The translations under genes were made by a program, and so were the position numbers. A stretch of DNA of 25,967 nt from Anaerolineales bacterium UBA1429 (GTDB taxonomy: Bacteria; Chloroflexota; Anaerolineae; UBA1429): assembly GCA_002329325.1 (NCBI GenBank), contig DCTX01000082.1:343-26309 (forward strand), given 5' to 3'. This document shows, in pieces, positions 6,983 to 14,579 of this stretch (its first letter is position 1; each line of letters opens with the position of its first letter). The notes beneath the pieces were generated by a model. The model had not been told where the DNA came from, did not search any database, and saw only the letters and a program-made list of their open reading frames with translations.

Positions 6983-7969
6983 ATGATCCGCGCTCTGTAT
7001 CGCCCCAAGGCAGGGCCTGTGCAGGTCGGGTTGTCTCCCGAGGAGATCGCCGCCGCCCGGCTGGATGCCGAAGGGCTCCTGTGGGTGGACCTGCTGGACG
7101 AGCCCTTGAGCGTGGCTGAGCCCCTCCTGTTGGAGACCTTTGGCTTTCACCCCCTGGCCGTGGAGGACGCCCTTCAGGAGACCCATGTCCCCAAGCTGGA
7201 CGACTGGGGCAACTATCTGTACATCGCCCTCCATGCCATCGTCCCTGCGCCCGACGCGCGCGAGCCCATAGATACCCTCGAGCTGGACCTGTTCGTCGGC
7301 CCCAACTATGTGGTGACCTATCAGGCCCGGCCGCTGCCGGCGGTGGACCAGGTGTGGCAGCGAGTGCAGCGCGATGAGCGCCACCTGCAGCGCGGGATCG
7401 CGTACCTGCTCTACCAGATCGCCGACCAAATCGTCAGCGACTATCTTCCCGTGGTGGATGGCATTGATGACGAGCTGGACCGCCTGGAGGATGATCTGTT
7501 CGGGCAGCCCGACCAGATGGAGCTGGAGCGCATCTTTCACCTCAAGCGGGCGTTGCTCCATCTGCGGCGGATCATCGCGCCCCAGCGGGAGGTGCTGAAC
7601 CGGCTAGCGCGCGGGGGCTATGCGGTGATCGCTCCCGAGGCGGGGATCTTTTTCCGCGACGTGTACGACCACCTGGTGCGCATGTACGATATCACCGAGA
7701 GTCTGCGCGATCTGCTGGCGGGCGCGCTGGATACCTATCTCTCGGTGGTGAACAACCGCATGAACGAGATCATGAAGGTACTCACCATCGTCTCGACGCT
7801 GCTCCTGCCGCTGACGTTCATCTCCGGGTTCTTTGGGATGAACTTTTTCCAGCCGGTGATCGCCCTGGATGCCTGGACGGGGCGGGTGGCCTTTGGCGGG
7901 ACCATCGCGCTGATGGCCCTGCTGCCGCTGGGCATGTACCTCTGGATGCGCCGCCGCGCCTGGATGTGA
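6983..7969 (+). CDS. corA: CorA-family magnesium/cobalt transporter
   Basis: Pentameric inner-membrane channel for Mg2+ (and Co2+). The 328-aa product has a large cytoplasmic N-terminal alpha/beta domain, a long acidic helix region (about residues 150-260), and two C-terminal membrane helices. The signature GMN (FFGMNFF) lies at the end of the first helix. The second helix ends in a basic tail (MRRRAWM), which fits the positive-inside rule. ATG 6983 is preferred over an in-frame TTG at 6962 because GAGGGCAGGG precedes it. A weak candidate promoter (TTGCGC 6864, TAGGAT 6888) lies upstream. It converges on a DUF3795 gene with a 9-nt gap and no obvious terminator between. Confidence 0.93.
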   Translation: MIRALYRPKAGPVQVGLSPEEIAAARLDAEGLLWVDLLDEPLSVAEPLLLETFGFHPLAVEDALQETHVPKLDDWGNYLYIALHAIVPAPDAREPIDTLELDLFVGPNYVVTYQARPLPAVDQVWQRVQRDERHLQRGIAYLLYQIADQIVSDYLPVVDGIDDELDRLEDDLFGQPDQMELERIFHLKRALLHLRRIIAPQREVLNRLARGGYAVIAPEAGIFFRDVYDHLVRMYDITESLRDLLAGALDTYLSVVNNRMNEIMKVLTIVSTLLLPLTFISGFFGMNFFQPVIALDAWTGRVAFGGTIALMALLPLGMYLWMRRRAWM

Positions 7970-7978
7970 GCCGGGGCG

Positions 7979-8389
7979 TCAGGCGGGGCTCTGCCGCCGG
8001 CGTTGCCTGCTCAGCTCGCTGCACTCCCGATGCAGATCGAGCCAGCGCCGACGCAAGCGTTCCTCGGAAAAGTAGGCCCGCTGCTCCTCCAGCCACGCCG
8101 GGATGCCGATGCGCTGCATCCGCCGCAGGTTCTCGATCACGGGGCGGTGGGTGCGCCAGATCGGATCATGGGTAAAGTGGATCAGGCGGGTGCAGGGCAG
8201 CTCGGCGCAATCGGCGCAGGTGAGCAGACCCTGGTCGGCGACGCAGCGGTAGATAGCGCAGTAATCCCGATGGGCCTGGGCGCCGCACGCACCGCACTCG
8301 CAGCCGCAGCCATGGCAGGTCCCCTCGACCCGCTCGGTGCATAGATCGCAGTACAGGCCGCAGCGCCCCACCAGCAGCATCTCTTCCAC
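7979..8389 (-). CDS. DUF3795 cysteine-rich protein A
   Basis: A 136-aa protein with 13 cysteines, most in the first 66 residues (C10, C14, C17, C25, C28, C30, C32, C35, C44, C49, C58, C61, C66). The opening GRCGLYCDLC matches the DUF3795 pattern CG-x2-C-x2-C, and C-x2-C-x4-C follows later. The clusters suggest Zn or Fe-S binding, but function is unknown. The C-terminal half is helical and charged, with no membrane segment. The start is GTG at 8389, with GGAGAGG upstream. It lies 26 nt downstream of another DUF3795 gene on the same strand, likely one transcript. Confidence 0.8.
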   Translation of the reverse strand: MEEMLLVGRCGLYCDLCTERVEGTCHGCGCECGACGAQAHRDYCAIYRCVADQGLLTCADCAELPCTRLIHFTHDPIWRTHRPVIENLRRMQRIGIPAWLEEQRAYFSEERLRRRWLDLHRECSELSRQRRRQSPA

Positions 8390-8415
8390 GGCGCCTCTCC
8401 CCTATGGGCTGGTGT

Positions 8416-8784
8416 CTACTCCGCGTCGAGCATCTCGCGCACCTGCTCAGCCGAGAGGCCGCTCAGGGCAGCGAAATCCAGCACGTCGCCCAGCTTCTCG
8501 CGGACACGGGCCAGCATACCCTCCAGGCTGCGCACCTGCACGGCCTGGATCAGGCCTGTGCACACCCCGGCCCACTCCGGCCTGCCAAAGCAGCCCTTGT
8601 CGCAGGGCATCTGCTCGCACTCCCAGCAGCCCTCGTACCCCTTGGCCACGCAGCAATCCCGCACCTGGCAGGGATCGTCTCCGCCGCCCTCCCGGCACCC
8701 CACGCAGCCATCGCTCAAGCCGGGGCAGCCGGCGCACACCAGGCCACAATAGGCAACCGATCTCGTATCACCCCAATCGGTCAT
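8416..8784 (-). CDS. DUF3795 cysteine-rich protein B
   Basis: A 122-aa protein with 13 cysteines, starting AYCGLVCAGCPG (C13, C17, C20), then C27, C30, C39, C44, C45, C53, C56, C61, C65 and C75. This fits the DUF3795 family, whose function is unknown. The pattern suggests one or more metal or Fe-S sites. The C-terminal 45 residues form a charged helical segment (LADL-like repeats without Cys). ATG 8784 has a strong GGGGAGGGG Shine-Dalgarno. It is the first gene of a two-gene minus-strand unit with DUF3795 A and is divergent from the lipoprotein gene. Confidence 0.8.
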   Translation of the reverse strand: MTDWGDTRSVAYCGLVCAGCPGLSDGCVGCREGGGDDPCQVRDCCVAKGYEGCWECEQMPCDKGCFGRPEWAGVCTGLIQAVQVRSLEGMLARVREKLGDVLDFAALSGLSAEQVREMLDAE

Positions 8785-8938
8785 GTCCCCTCCCCGTGAG
8801 CGCGATCTCCTTGGTTTCTCTCCACGGCACGCCCCATTATCGCCAGCGCCCTGGCGGCGTCAAGTCCATTTCCTCCCACCATGTGGTCGGCGCAGGCGCT
8901 TTCCCGCCGACACGGCGCGCCCTCGCGCGCGCACCGGA

Positions 8939-8967
8939 TTGGTCGGCGGGCTGACCTGGGATATAAT
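8939..8967 (+). promoter_or_regulatory. Promoter of the DUF4015 lipoprotein gene
   Basis: TTGGTC (8939-8944), a 17-nt spacer and a perfect TATAAT (8962-8967), 42 nt before the ATG at 9010. The -35 matches consensus at only 3 of 6 bases. The -10 and spacing carry the call. Confidence 0.5.
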
Positions 8968-9009
8968 CCTGCCCACGGTCCGCTCAGCGCGCCCTTATAG
9001 GATGGAAAT

Positions 9010-11283
9010 ATGCCAAGATCCGGCCGGATTCTCACTATCGCCCTGGCCTTCACGCTCTTTCTGGCCGCTTGCGCTTCCAGCCCGCGGATCGAAGGCACCC
9101 TGCGCGATGCCCTCTCGGGCGCCGTCGTCGTGGATGCCCAGGTGCATATCGCCGATCAGGTTGTGTCCGTGGATCGCGAGGGTCGCTTTGTCGTCGAGCT
9201 GCCCGCCGGCGAGCATCAGGGGCGCATCGTCGCCGGGGGCTACCTGGAGACGCCCCTGGCAGTCTCCCTCACCGACGATGCCCGCCGCCAGACCCAGGAG
9301 ATCAACCTGCAACCCCGCATGCTGCGCGGGCAGATCACTCTGGCCGATACAGGCGAGCCGCTGCAGCAGGGCCTGGTGCAGTATGGCGATCAGAGCGTCG
9401 CGCCGGGGGAGGATGGCGCCTTTGCGGTGCCGGCGCGCGAGTTCCTGGACCTGACCATCACCTGCGATGGCTGCCTCACGGCGGGGCTGAGCGCCCAGGA
9501 TGTGCAGGCGGCTTTCCAGCCCGATGGCACCCTGGCGGAGCCGCTGGCGCTCAGCGTCAGCCCGCGGGTGCTGGAGGGGAGCGTGCGCGAGCCGGATGGC
9601 ACCCCCGTCGAGGGGGCCACGCTGCAACTGGGCGAGCTTATCGTGGCAACCGACGCCGAGGGCAGGTACCGGCTGCGTTTCGCACAGCCCGGCCTGGCGC
9701 TGGAGATCGCCTCGCCTGCCCATCGCCCCGTGGAGCCGATCCCGTACACGGGGCAGACGGCCCAGGAGATCGTCCTGGAGCCCTGGCTGGCCGAGGTGCA
9801 GGTCCTGGATCAGGCCAGCCAGATGCCGCTCTCCCAGGTCAGCGTCACGGCCGATGGTCTCCAAGCCATCACCGATGCCGAGGGCCGCGCCACGCTGCGC
9901 CTGCCCCCCGGCAACGAGCTGACGGTAGCCACGGTAGGCTACATGACGGCCACGGTCCTCTATGAGGGCGAGCCGGGTCCGCTCTCGGTGTCGCTGCGGC
10001 CCACCCGCGTGGTGGGCACGCTGCGCAACAAGGAGACCGGCGAGCCGATCGCCAGCGGGTTGGTGCAGGTCTTTCGGGCCGGCGTCGAGGCCCCCGAGCT
10101 GTTGCGCACCGACGCTCAGGGCGGTTTCGATATCCCCGATGCCGAGGACGTGACCCGCCTGTTCATCAAGGCCCCCGGCTATGACCGCGTGGACCTGCCT
10201 GTGACCCAGATGGGGCGGCTGGATATCGCCCTGGAGCCGTTCGTCGTGCGGGGCATCTACATTCCGCAGGCTGTGCTCTCGCTGCCCGATCGGATCTATG
10301 AGCTGCTGGACATGGTCGTCGCCTCGGAGAATCTCAACGCCGTGGTGATCGACGCCAAAGGCGACTGGGCCACCATGGCCTGGGCCAGCGATGTGCCCGT
10401 GGCCCAGGAGATCGGCACCACCGTCACCGGTTTGATGGAGATCGAGGATGTGCTGCAGGCCTGCCGCGAGCGGGGCATCTATACCATCGCCCGCATCGTG
10501 GTGTTCAAGGATCGCCTGCTGGGCGAGGGCAGGCCCGAGTGGGCCGTCCACACCCAGAGCGGCGCCCTCTACAAGGATGGCGAGGGCCTCTACTGGGGCG
10601 ACCCCTTCCGTCAGGAGGTGTGGGACTACAACATCGCCCTGATGCTGGAGGCGGTGGAAAAGGGTTTTGACGAGGTACAGTTCGACTACCTGCGGTTCCC
10701 CTCGGAGGGGCGGGTCTCCGACCGGGTGTACGTCCAGGAGGCCACTTTCGAATCGCGCACCAAGGCCATCGGCGATTTCTGCGCCGCCGCCTATCGCGCC
10801 ATCGAGCCCACGCCCGCCTTTCTCTCGGCGGACATCTTTGGGTTGACCCCCTGGGTGGACCCCACCCGGGATATGGGCATCGGCCAGCGGGTGGATGATA
10901 TCGCCCCCCACATGGACTATCTCTCGCCCATGCTCTACCCCACGACCTTTAACCGCGCCGCGCTGGCGCCCATTGGGGTCAGCGACGCCTGGGTCGCCCC
11001 CTACGAGACGGTCTACTACAGCATGCTGCAGATCCAGAAGCGGACCGATACCCTGGTGCGGCCCTGGCTGCAGCACTACTCCCTGGGCGTGACCTATGGC
11101 CTGGACGAGCTGCTGCGCCAGCGCAAGGGCGCCGAGGACGCGGGCAGCCACGGCTGGCTCTGGTGGAACGCCGCCGCCCGCTACGAAACCGACGTCTTGG
11201 CGCCGGATCCGTACCACCTGATGCGCGTGATCCCCCAGCCCCCCGAGCCAGAGCCGGAAGCCGGGCTGGAAGAGACCCCATAG
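9010..11283 (+). CDS. Lipoprotein with five beta-sandwich repeats and a DUF4015 glycosidase-like domain
   Basis: A 757-aa protein, probably anchored outside the cell membrane. The N terminus is a lipoprotein signal: basic MPRSGR, a hydrophobic core and a lipobox LAAC with C21. About five carboxypeptidase-regulatory-like repeats follow (roughly residues 27-105, 106-188, 189-262, 263-335 and 336-416). Each has G-x-L/V, GEPL/GTPV-x-GA, a D-x-EGR/G turn and a closing L-x-P. Residues about 418-745 form a TIM-barrel-like DUF4015 domain, including VVIDAKGDWATM and VQFDYLRFPSEG with conserved acidic residues, as in putative glycosidases. It probably acts on surface or environmental polysaccharide; the substrate is unknown. 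The C terminus is a Pro/Glu tail. Confidence 0.85.
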   Translation: MPRSGRILTIALAFTLFLAACASSPRIEGTLRDALSGAVVVDAQVHIADQVVSVDREGRFVVELPAGEHQGRIVAGGYLETPLAVSLTDDARRQTQEINLQPRMLRGQITLADTGEPLQQGLVQYGDQSVAPGEDGAFAVPAREFLDLTITCDGCLTAGLSAQDVQAAFQPDGTLAEPLALSVSPRVLEGSVREPDGTPVEGATLQLGELIVATDAEGRYRLRFAQPGLALEIASPAHRPVEPIPYTGQTAQEIVLEPWLAEVQVLDQASQMPLSQVSVTADGLQAITDAEGRATLRLPPGNELTVATVGYMTATVLYEGEPGPLSVSLRPTRVVGTLRNKETGEPIASGLVQVFRAGVEAPELLRTDAQGGFDIPDAEDVTRLFIKAPGYDRVDLPVTQMGRLDIALEPFVVRGIYIPQAVLSLPDRIYELLDMVVASENLNAVVIDAKGDWATMAWASDVPVAQEIGTTVTGLMEIEDVLQACRERGIYTIARIVVFKDRLLGEGRPEWAVHTQSGALYKDGEGLYWGDPFRQEVWDYNIALMLEAVEKGFDEVQFDYLRFPSEGRVSDRVYVQEATFESRTKAIGDFCAAAYRAIEPTPAFLSADIFGLTPWVDPTRDMGIGQRVDDIAPHMDYLSPMLYPTTFNRAALAPIGVSDAWVAPYETVYYSMLQIQKRTDTLVRPWLQHYSLGVTYGLDELLRQRKGAEDAGSHGWLWWNAAARYETDVLAPDPYHLMRVIPQPPEPEPEAGLEETP

Positions 11284-11423
11284 GCCCCTGCCCGTCGCAG
11301 CGGCCGGGAACGCGGCAGCCTATCGTTGGGTCTCGCGCTGCAAGCGCAGAGAGAGCGAGCCAGGGGCGGCCCATGTATGCGCCGGCCGCCCCCGTAGAGG
11401 CCCTCTCTGCTGGAGGCGGCAAC

Positions 11424-11876
11424 ATGGAACCGATGGATGTGCGACGATATGTGGCCCCGTGTGGAGAGCTGTGCTTTAGCTGCATCGCCTTCTCCGAAGG
11501 CCCTATTGCGGAGCTTGCCCGCGAGCTTGCCCACCGACTGGAGGGCTTTGAGCGGCTCGTCGCCACCTTTGGCACGTTCGAGCCGAGAATCGCCCAGTAC
11601 GCGGCCTTCCGCCAGGTCTTGTCCTATCTGGCAGAGGGGACCTGTGCCGGTTGCCGCGAGGGCGGCGCCTGCATGCCCGCTTGCGGCGTGCGCGCCTGCA
11701 CCGCCGAGCGTGGCCACGATTACTGCTTCCAGTGCCCCGATTTCCCCTGCGACCACGCCGGCCTGCACGACGCGATGCGGGCCCATTGGCTGCGCGCCAA
11801 CCGGCGCATGGGCGAGATCGGGCCGCAGGCCTACTGGCAAGAGGGCCGAGATCGCGGCCACTATGCCGAGGAATAG
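11424..11876 (+). CDS. DUF3795 cysteine-rich protein C
   Basis: A 150-aa protein of the same broad family as the two DUF3795 genes 3 kb upstream. APCGELCFSC (C13, C17, C20) opens it. A 50-residue Cys-free helical insert follows, then a second cluster C74, C77, C83, C87, C92, C101, C104 and C109 (CFQCPDFPC). Function is unknown; metal or Fe-S binding is inferred from the spacing. ATG 11424 is chosen because GGAGG sits 7 nt upstream. The frame is open further upstream into the lipoprotein gene, but that part is read in another frame there. Single gene, 140 nt after the lipoprotein stop. Confidence 0.78.
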   Translation: MEPMDVRRYVAPCGELCFSCIAFSEGPIAELARELAHRLEGFERLVATFGTFEPRIAQYAAFRQVLSYLAEGTCAGCREGGACMPACGVRACTAERGHDYCFQCPDFPCDHAGLHDAMRAHWLRANRRMGEIGPQAYWQEGRDRGHYAEE

Positions 11877-11935
11877 ACTTCACGTCTGACTGGATAGCAC
11901 AAAGAACTGGAATGACGTGAGACTGCTCCCGGAGT

Positions 11936-12006
11936 CTCGCGCAGAGAGCGCCAAGTACGCGGAGAATACCGGTTACTCTCTGCGACCTCTGCGCTCTCTG
12001 CGCGAG
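11936..12006. repeat. 71-nt inverted-repeat element (long hairpin)
   Basis: Perfect 16-bp arms, CTCGCGCAGAGAGCGC (11936-11951) and its complement (11991-12006), flank 39 nt. Inside is a second stem (11958-11965 with 11977-11984, one G-U) around a near-palindromic ACCGGT core. The CTCTGCG words are repeated three times in the right half. It lies in the 178-nt spacer before birA and lacks a U-tract, so it looks more like a dispersed REP-like element than a terminator. A related word (GCGCAGAGAG) occurs at 11344. Confidence 0.65.
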
Positions 12007-12054
12007 GATCATCTCAGCCCATTTCCGAGGTTGGCCCTTCTTACGGAGTAACCC

Positions 12055-12849
12055 ATGAGCGACCCGTTGACCCGCGAGACGATCCTGGCCGCGCTGGAGA
12101 CGGCCTTTGTGGGGCGCGCGCTAGAGTGGTACGCCGCCATCGGCTCCACCAACACCCGGGCCGTGGCCTGGGCCCAGGCGGGCGCCCCCGACGGCGCCCT
12201 GGTCATCGCCGAGGAACAGACGGCGGGCCGGGGGCGTCTGGGCCGGCGCTGGCACGCGCCCGCCGGCAGCGCGCTGCTCTGCTCGGTGGTGATGCGCCCC
12301 GCCCTGGCCCCCGCCCAGGCCCAACGGGCCACCATGCTCTGTTCCTCCGCCGCCGTCGAGGCCATTGGCGCTGCGACGGGCCTGGCCGCCCAGGTCAAGT
12401 GGCCCAACGACCTGGTGATCCAGGGGCGCAAGGTGGGCGGCGTGCTCACCGAGCTGGGGTTGGCGAGCCGTGAGCTGGCCTTCGTGGTGGTGGGGATGGG
12501 GCTGAACGTTAACCTGGACCCGGCGGCCATCCCGGAGGCGCTGGCGCCCCCCACCAGCCTGCGGGCCGAGCAGGGCGCCCCCGTGCCGCGCTTGCCCCTC
12601 TTGTGCGCCTTGCTGCGGGGCATCGAGGCGCGCTACCTGGCCCTGCGCGAGGGCTGGTCGCCGGTGGAGGAGTGGCGCGGCCACCTGGCCACTTTGGGCC
12701 AGCCAGTGCAGGTGGGCACCCCCGAAGAGGTGATCGTCGGCATCGCCGAGGACGTGGACGCCGACGGCGCGCTGCTGGTGCGCACCCCCGAGGGCGCGTT
12801 GCGCACCGTGCTGGTGGGCGATGTGACCCTCCGGGGGCACCGGGTGTAG
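12055..12849 (+). CDS. birA: Biotin-[acetyl-CoA-carboxylase] ligase, monofunctional
   Basis: Activates biotin with ATP and attaches it to the carrier lysine of biotin enzymes such as acetyl-CoA carboxylase. The 264-aa product contains the biotinyl-AMP loop GRGRLGRRW (residues 58-66), KWPNDL (K115), a GGVLTE segment and GLNVN, followed by the small C-terminal SH3-like domain (about residues 215-262). The N-terminal winged-helix DNA-binding domain of E. coli BirA is absent, so this is a group I enzyme without repressor function. ATG 12055 has GGAG 6 nt upstream. The adjacent acetyltransferase gene follows after 44 nt. Confidence 0.93.
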   Translation: MSDPLTRETILAALETAFVGRALEWYAAIGSTNTRAVAWAQAGAPDGALVIAEEQTAGRGRLGRRWHAPAGSALLCSVVMRPALAPAQAQRATMLCSSAAVEAIGAATGLAAQVKWPNDLVIQGRKVGGVLTELGLASRELAFVVVGMGLNVNLDPAAIPEALAPPTSLRAEQGAPVPRLPLLCALLRGIEARYLALREGWSPVEEWRGHLATLGQPVQVGTPEEVIVGIAEDVDADGALLVRTPEGALRTVLVGDVTLRGHRV

Positions 12850-12893
12850 CCAAGCCCGAGCTGAGACGGCGCGATGGGAAAGGGAGGCAACTC

Positions 12894-13376
12894 ATGCCGC
12901 TACAGATTCGACCTGCGAACGATGGAGATTTGGAGGCCCTGAGCGCCCTGACGTTGCTCGCCTTTGAGCCCATCTTTGCCTCATTCCAGGGCATCCTCGG
13001 GTCGCAGATCTATCCCATCGTCTACCCAGATTGGCAGAGGTCGCAGAGGGAGTGGGTCGAGACGATCTGCGCCAGCGACAAGATCGCCGTCTGGGTTGCC
13101 CAGCTGGACGGGACCGCCATCGGCCTGGTGGCCTATGAGCTGAACCAGAAGAAGCGCGTCGGCGAGGTGCAGTTTCTGGTGGTGCACCCGGCCCATCAGA
13201 ATCAGGGGGTGGGGACGGCGCTGAACGAGTTCGCCCTGGCCCAGATGCGCGCTGCGGGCATGCTTCTGGCGGTGGTGGGCACTGGCGGCGACGCCTCTCA
13301 CGCGCCGGCGCGGCGTTCCTACGAAAAGGCCGGCTATACCGCTCTGCCCCTCGTTCGATACTACAAGAAACTGTAG
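12894..13376 (+). CDS. GNAT-family N-acetyltransferase
   Basis: A 160-aa single-domain GNAT enzyme that would transfer an acetyl group from acetyl-CoA to an unknown amine. The acetyl-CoA pyrophosphate-binding motif A is seen as FLVVHPAHQNQGVGTAL, with Q-x-x-G-x-G at residues 102-107. The usual strand pattern precedes it, and a C-terminal SYEKAGY segment typical of the fold follows. ATG 12894 follows GGGAGG by 6 nt. Probably co-transcribed with birA (44-nt gap), without obvious functional connection. A GC hairpin lies just downstream. Confidence 0.88.
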   Translation: MPLQIRPANDGDLEALSALTLLAFEPIFASFQGILGSQIYPIVYPDWQRSQREWVETICASDKIAVWVAQLDGTAIGLVAYELNQKKRVGEVQFLVVHPAHQNQGVGTALNEFALAQMRAAGMLLAVVGTGGDASHAPARRSYEKAGYTALPLVRYYKKL

Positions 13377-13394
13377 AAAAAGCGGAGCGCTGGC

Positions 13395-13433
13395 AGCCCG
13401 CTACAATCGCGCGCCCTGGCAGGCGCGCGGGCT
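13395..13433. repeat. GC-rich palindromic element between convergent genes
   Basis: CGCGCGCC (13408-13415) and GGCGCGCG (13422-13429) form a perfect 8-bp stem with loop CTGGCA. AGCCCGC (13395-13401) can pair alternatively with GCGGGCT (13427-13433), and GGCAGCCCGC beside it has a REP-like look. It lies between the ends of the acetyltransferase and HAD genes and could stop transcription both ways, but it has no U-tract. Confidence 0.5.
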
Positions 13434-13454
13434 ACCAACGCCCCGCCGTACCCT

Positions 13455-14579
13455 CTAGAACAGGCGCTCCCCGTACACCTTCATGGGCGTCTCGTGGATG
13501 GCGCGATAGCCCTGGGCCGCGGCTTCCGCCGTGGGGATGGACGCCTCGTCGGGCTTGTCCGAGAGGCCGAACACCAGCACCCCCTGGGAGGCCAGCTTGA
13601 TCGCCAGGTCGCTCACCTCGGCCGTCAGCACGATCTCTTGCGCCAGCACCTCCTCCGGCGCGGCGCCATCGGGCAGGCGATCCATGCGGGCGATGGTCTC
13701 CAGGAACTCGAGCCGGCGGAAGGCCTTGAAGGGCGTGGGATCGCCCGAGGTGATGCCCCGGTACACCTCGCCATGCACCTGGCGCAGCTCGTCGGCCATG
13801 GTGGGCGCACGATCGTCGCACCTGGCAGTAAAGCTCGCGATATCGGCCAGGCTGCCATCCTCCAGATGCGCCCAGAAGAGGGGCTCCGGATAGACCTGCC
13901 CCGCCACCATCAGGCAAAAGTAGGCTACGTAATCCTGGTTGTCTTCGGTGAGAAAGTGGTAGCGGGTCTGGTTGAGCCGCGCATAGAGGCTGCGGAAGGC
14001 GGCCTCGTCAAAGGCGTCGCCCAGGGTGCTGCGGGCCATGCGCTCCGCCGCCTGTACCCGCGCCGTGTCAATGACGCCGTCGTTGCGGCCTCGCGCCCCC
14101 AGGGAGGTCTTGTCCAGGTCGATGACCATGGCCGTGGCCTCGTCGCAGGGGAACCCATCGCCCTGGAGCCAGGCCATCAGGTCCACCAGGGCATCCCAGC
14201 GGTTGGCGACCATGACGTTCCCCCGCTCAATGGCGACCTTCTTGGGCTGATCCAGCACATCGGCGCCGATGAAACCGCGCGCGGCGCAATAGGCGCCCAG
14301 GTTCTGGGCTACGGCGCCGTCGTTGCGGGCGCTATCGCCCACCATCAGCACGCGCTGGATGGGCCTGCCGACGCCCCGAAGCCGTTGGGCCTCGCCCATA
14401 AAGTACCAGATCACCTGGGCGTATTCCTGGGTGGTCTTGCGCGGGATATAGTAGCGCTCCAGGCCCGCCGCCTGCCAGGCCGCATCCAGCCCCGGGATCG
14501 CGGGGTCCGTCGGCTGCAGGTTGCGATAGACCACCCGCTGCCCCATCATGCCGGTCAGGGCGCCTCGTTCCCAGCTCAT
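13455..14579 (-). CDS. HAD-like protein with permuted motif order, coupled to asd
   Basis: A 374-aa protein I do not recognise as a named enzyme. HAD-superfamily motifs are visible in unusual order. The N-terminal part has a motif III-like K48 and motif IV-like VLMVGDSARND (residues 77-87), normally the end of a HAD domain. Residues 151-160 read MVIDLDKTSL, a motif I (D154/D156), followed by a helical cap-like insert of about 180 residues. Then VLVFGLSDKPDEAS (S340) is motif II-like, and the protein ends 34 residues later. The start ATG overlaps the asd stop (ATGA), so the N terminus is secure. It is the last gene of the lysC-asd operon, which hints at a phosphatase in amino-acid metabolism; that is inference. 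Confidence 0.7.
   Translation of the reverse strand: MSWERGALTGMMGQRVVYRNLQPTDPAIPGLDAAWQAAGLERYYIPRKTTQEYAQVIWYFMGEAQRLRGVGRPIQRVLMVGDSARNDGAVAQNLGAYCAARGFIGADVLDQPKKVAIERGNVMVANRWDALVDLMAWLQGDGFPCDEATAMVIDLDKTSLGARGRNDGVIDTARVQAAERMARSTLGDAFDEAAFRSLYARLNQTRYHFLTEDNQDYVAYFCLMVAGQVYPEPLFWAHLEDGSLADIASFTARCDDRAPTMADELRQVHGEVYRGITSGDPTPFKAFRRLEFLETIARMDRLPDGAAPEEVLAQEIVLTAEVSDLAIKLASQGVLVFGLSDKPDEASIPTAEAAAQGYRAIHETPMKVYGERLF

Noticed and set aside
8995..11217. 740-codon open frame antisense to the lipoprotein gene
   Set aside because: Product is a Gly/His/Gln/Leu-rich low-complexity string typical of the antisense of GC-rich genes. The sense strand has a signal peptide, promoter and recognisable domains.
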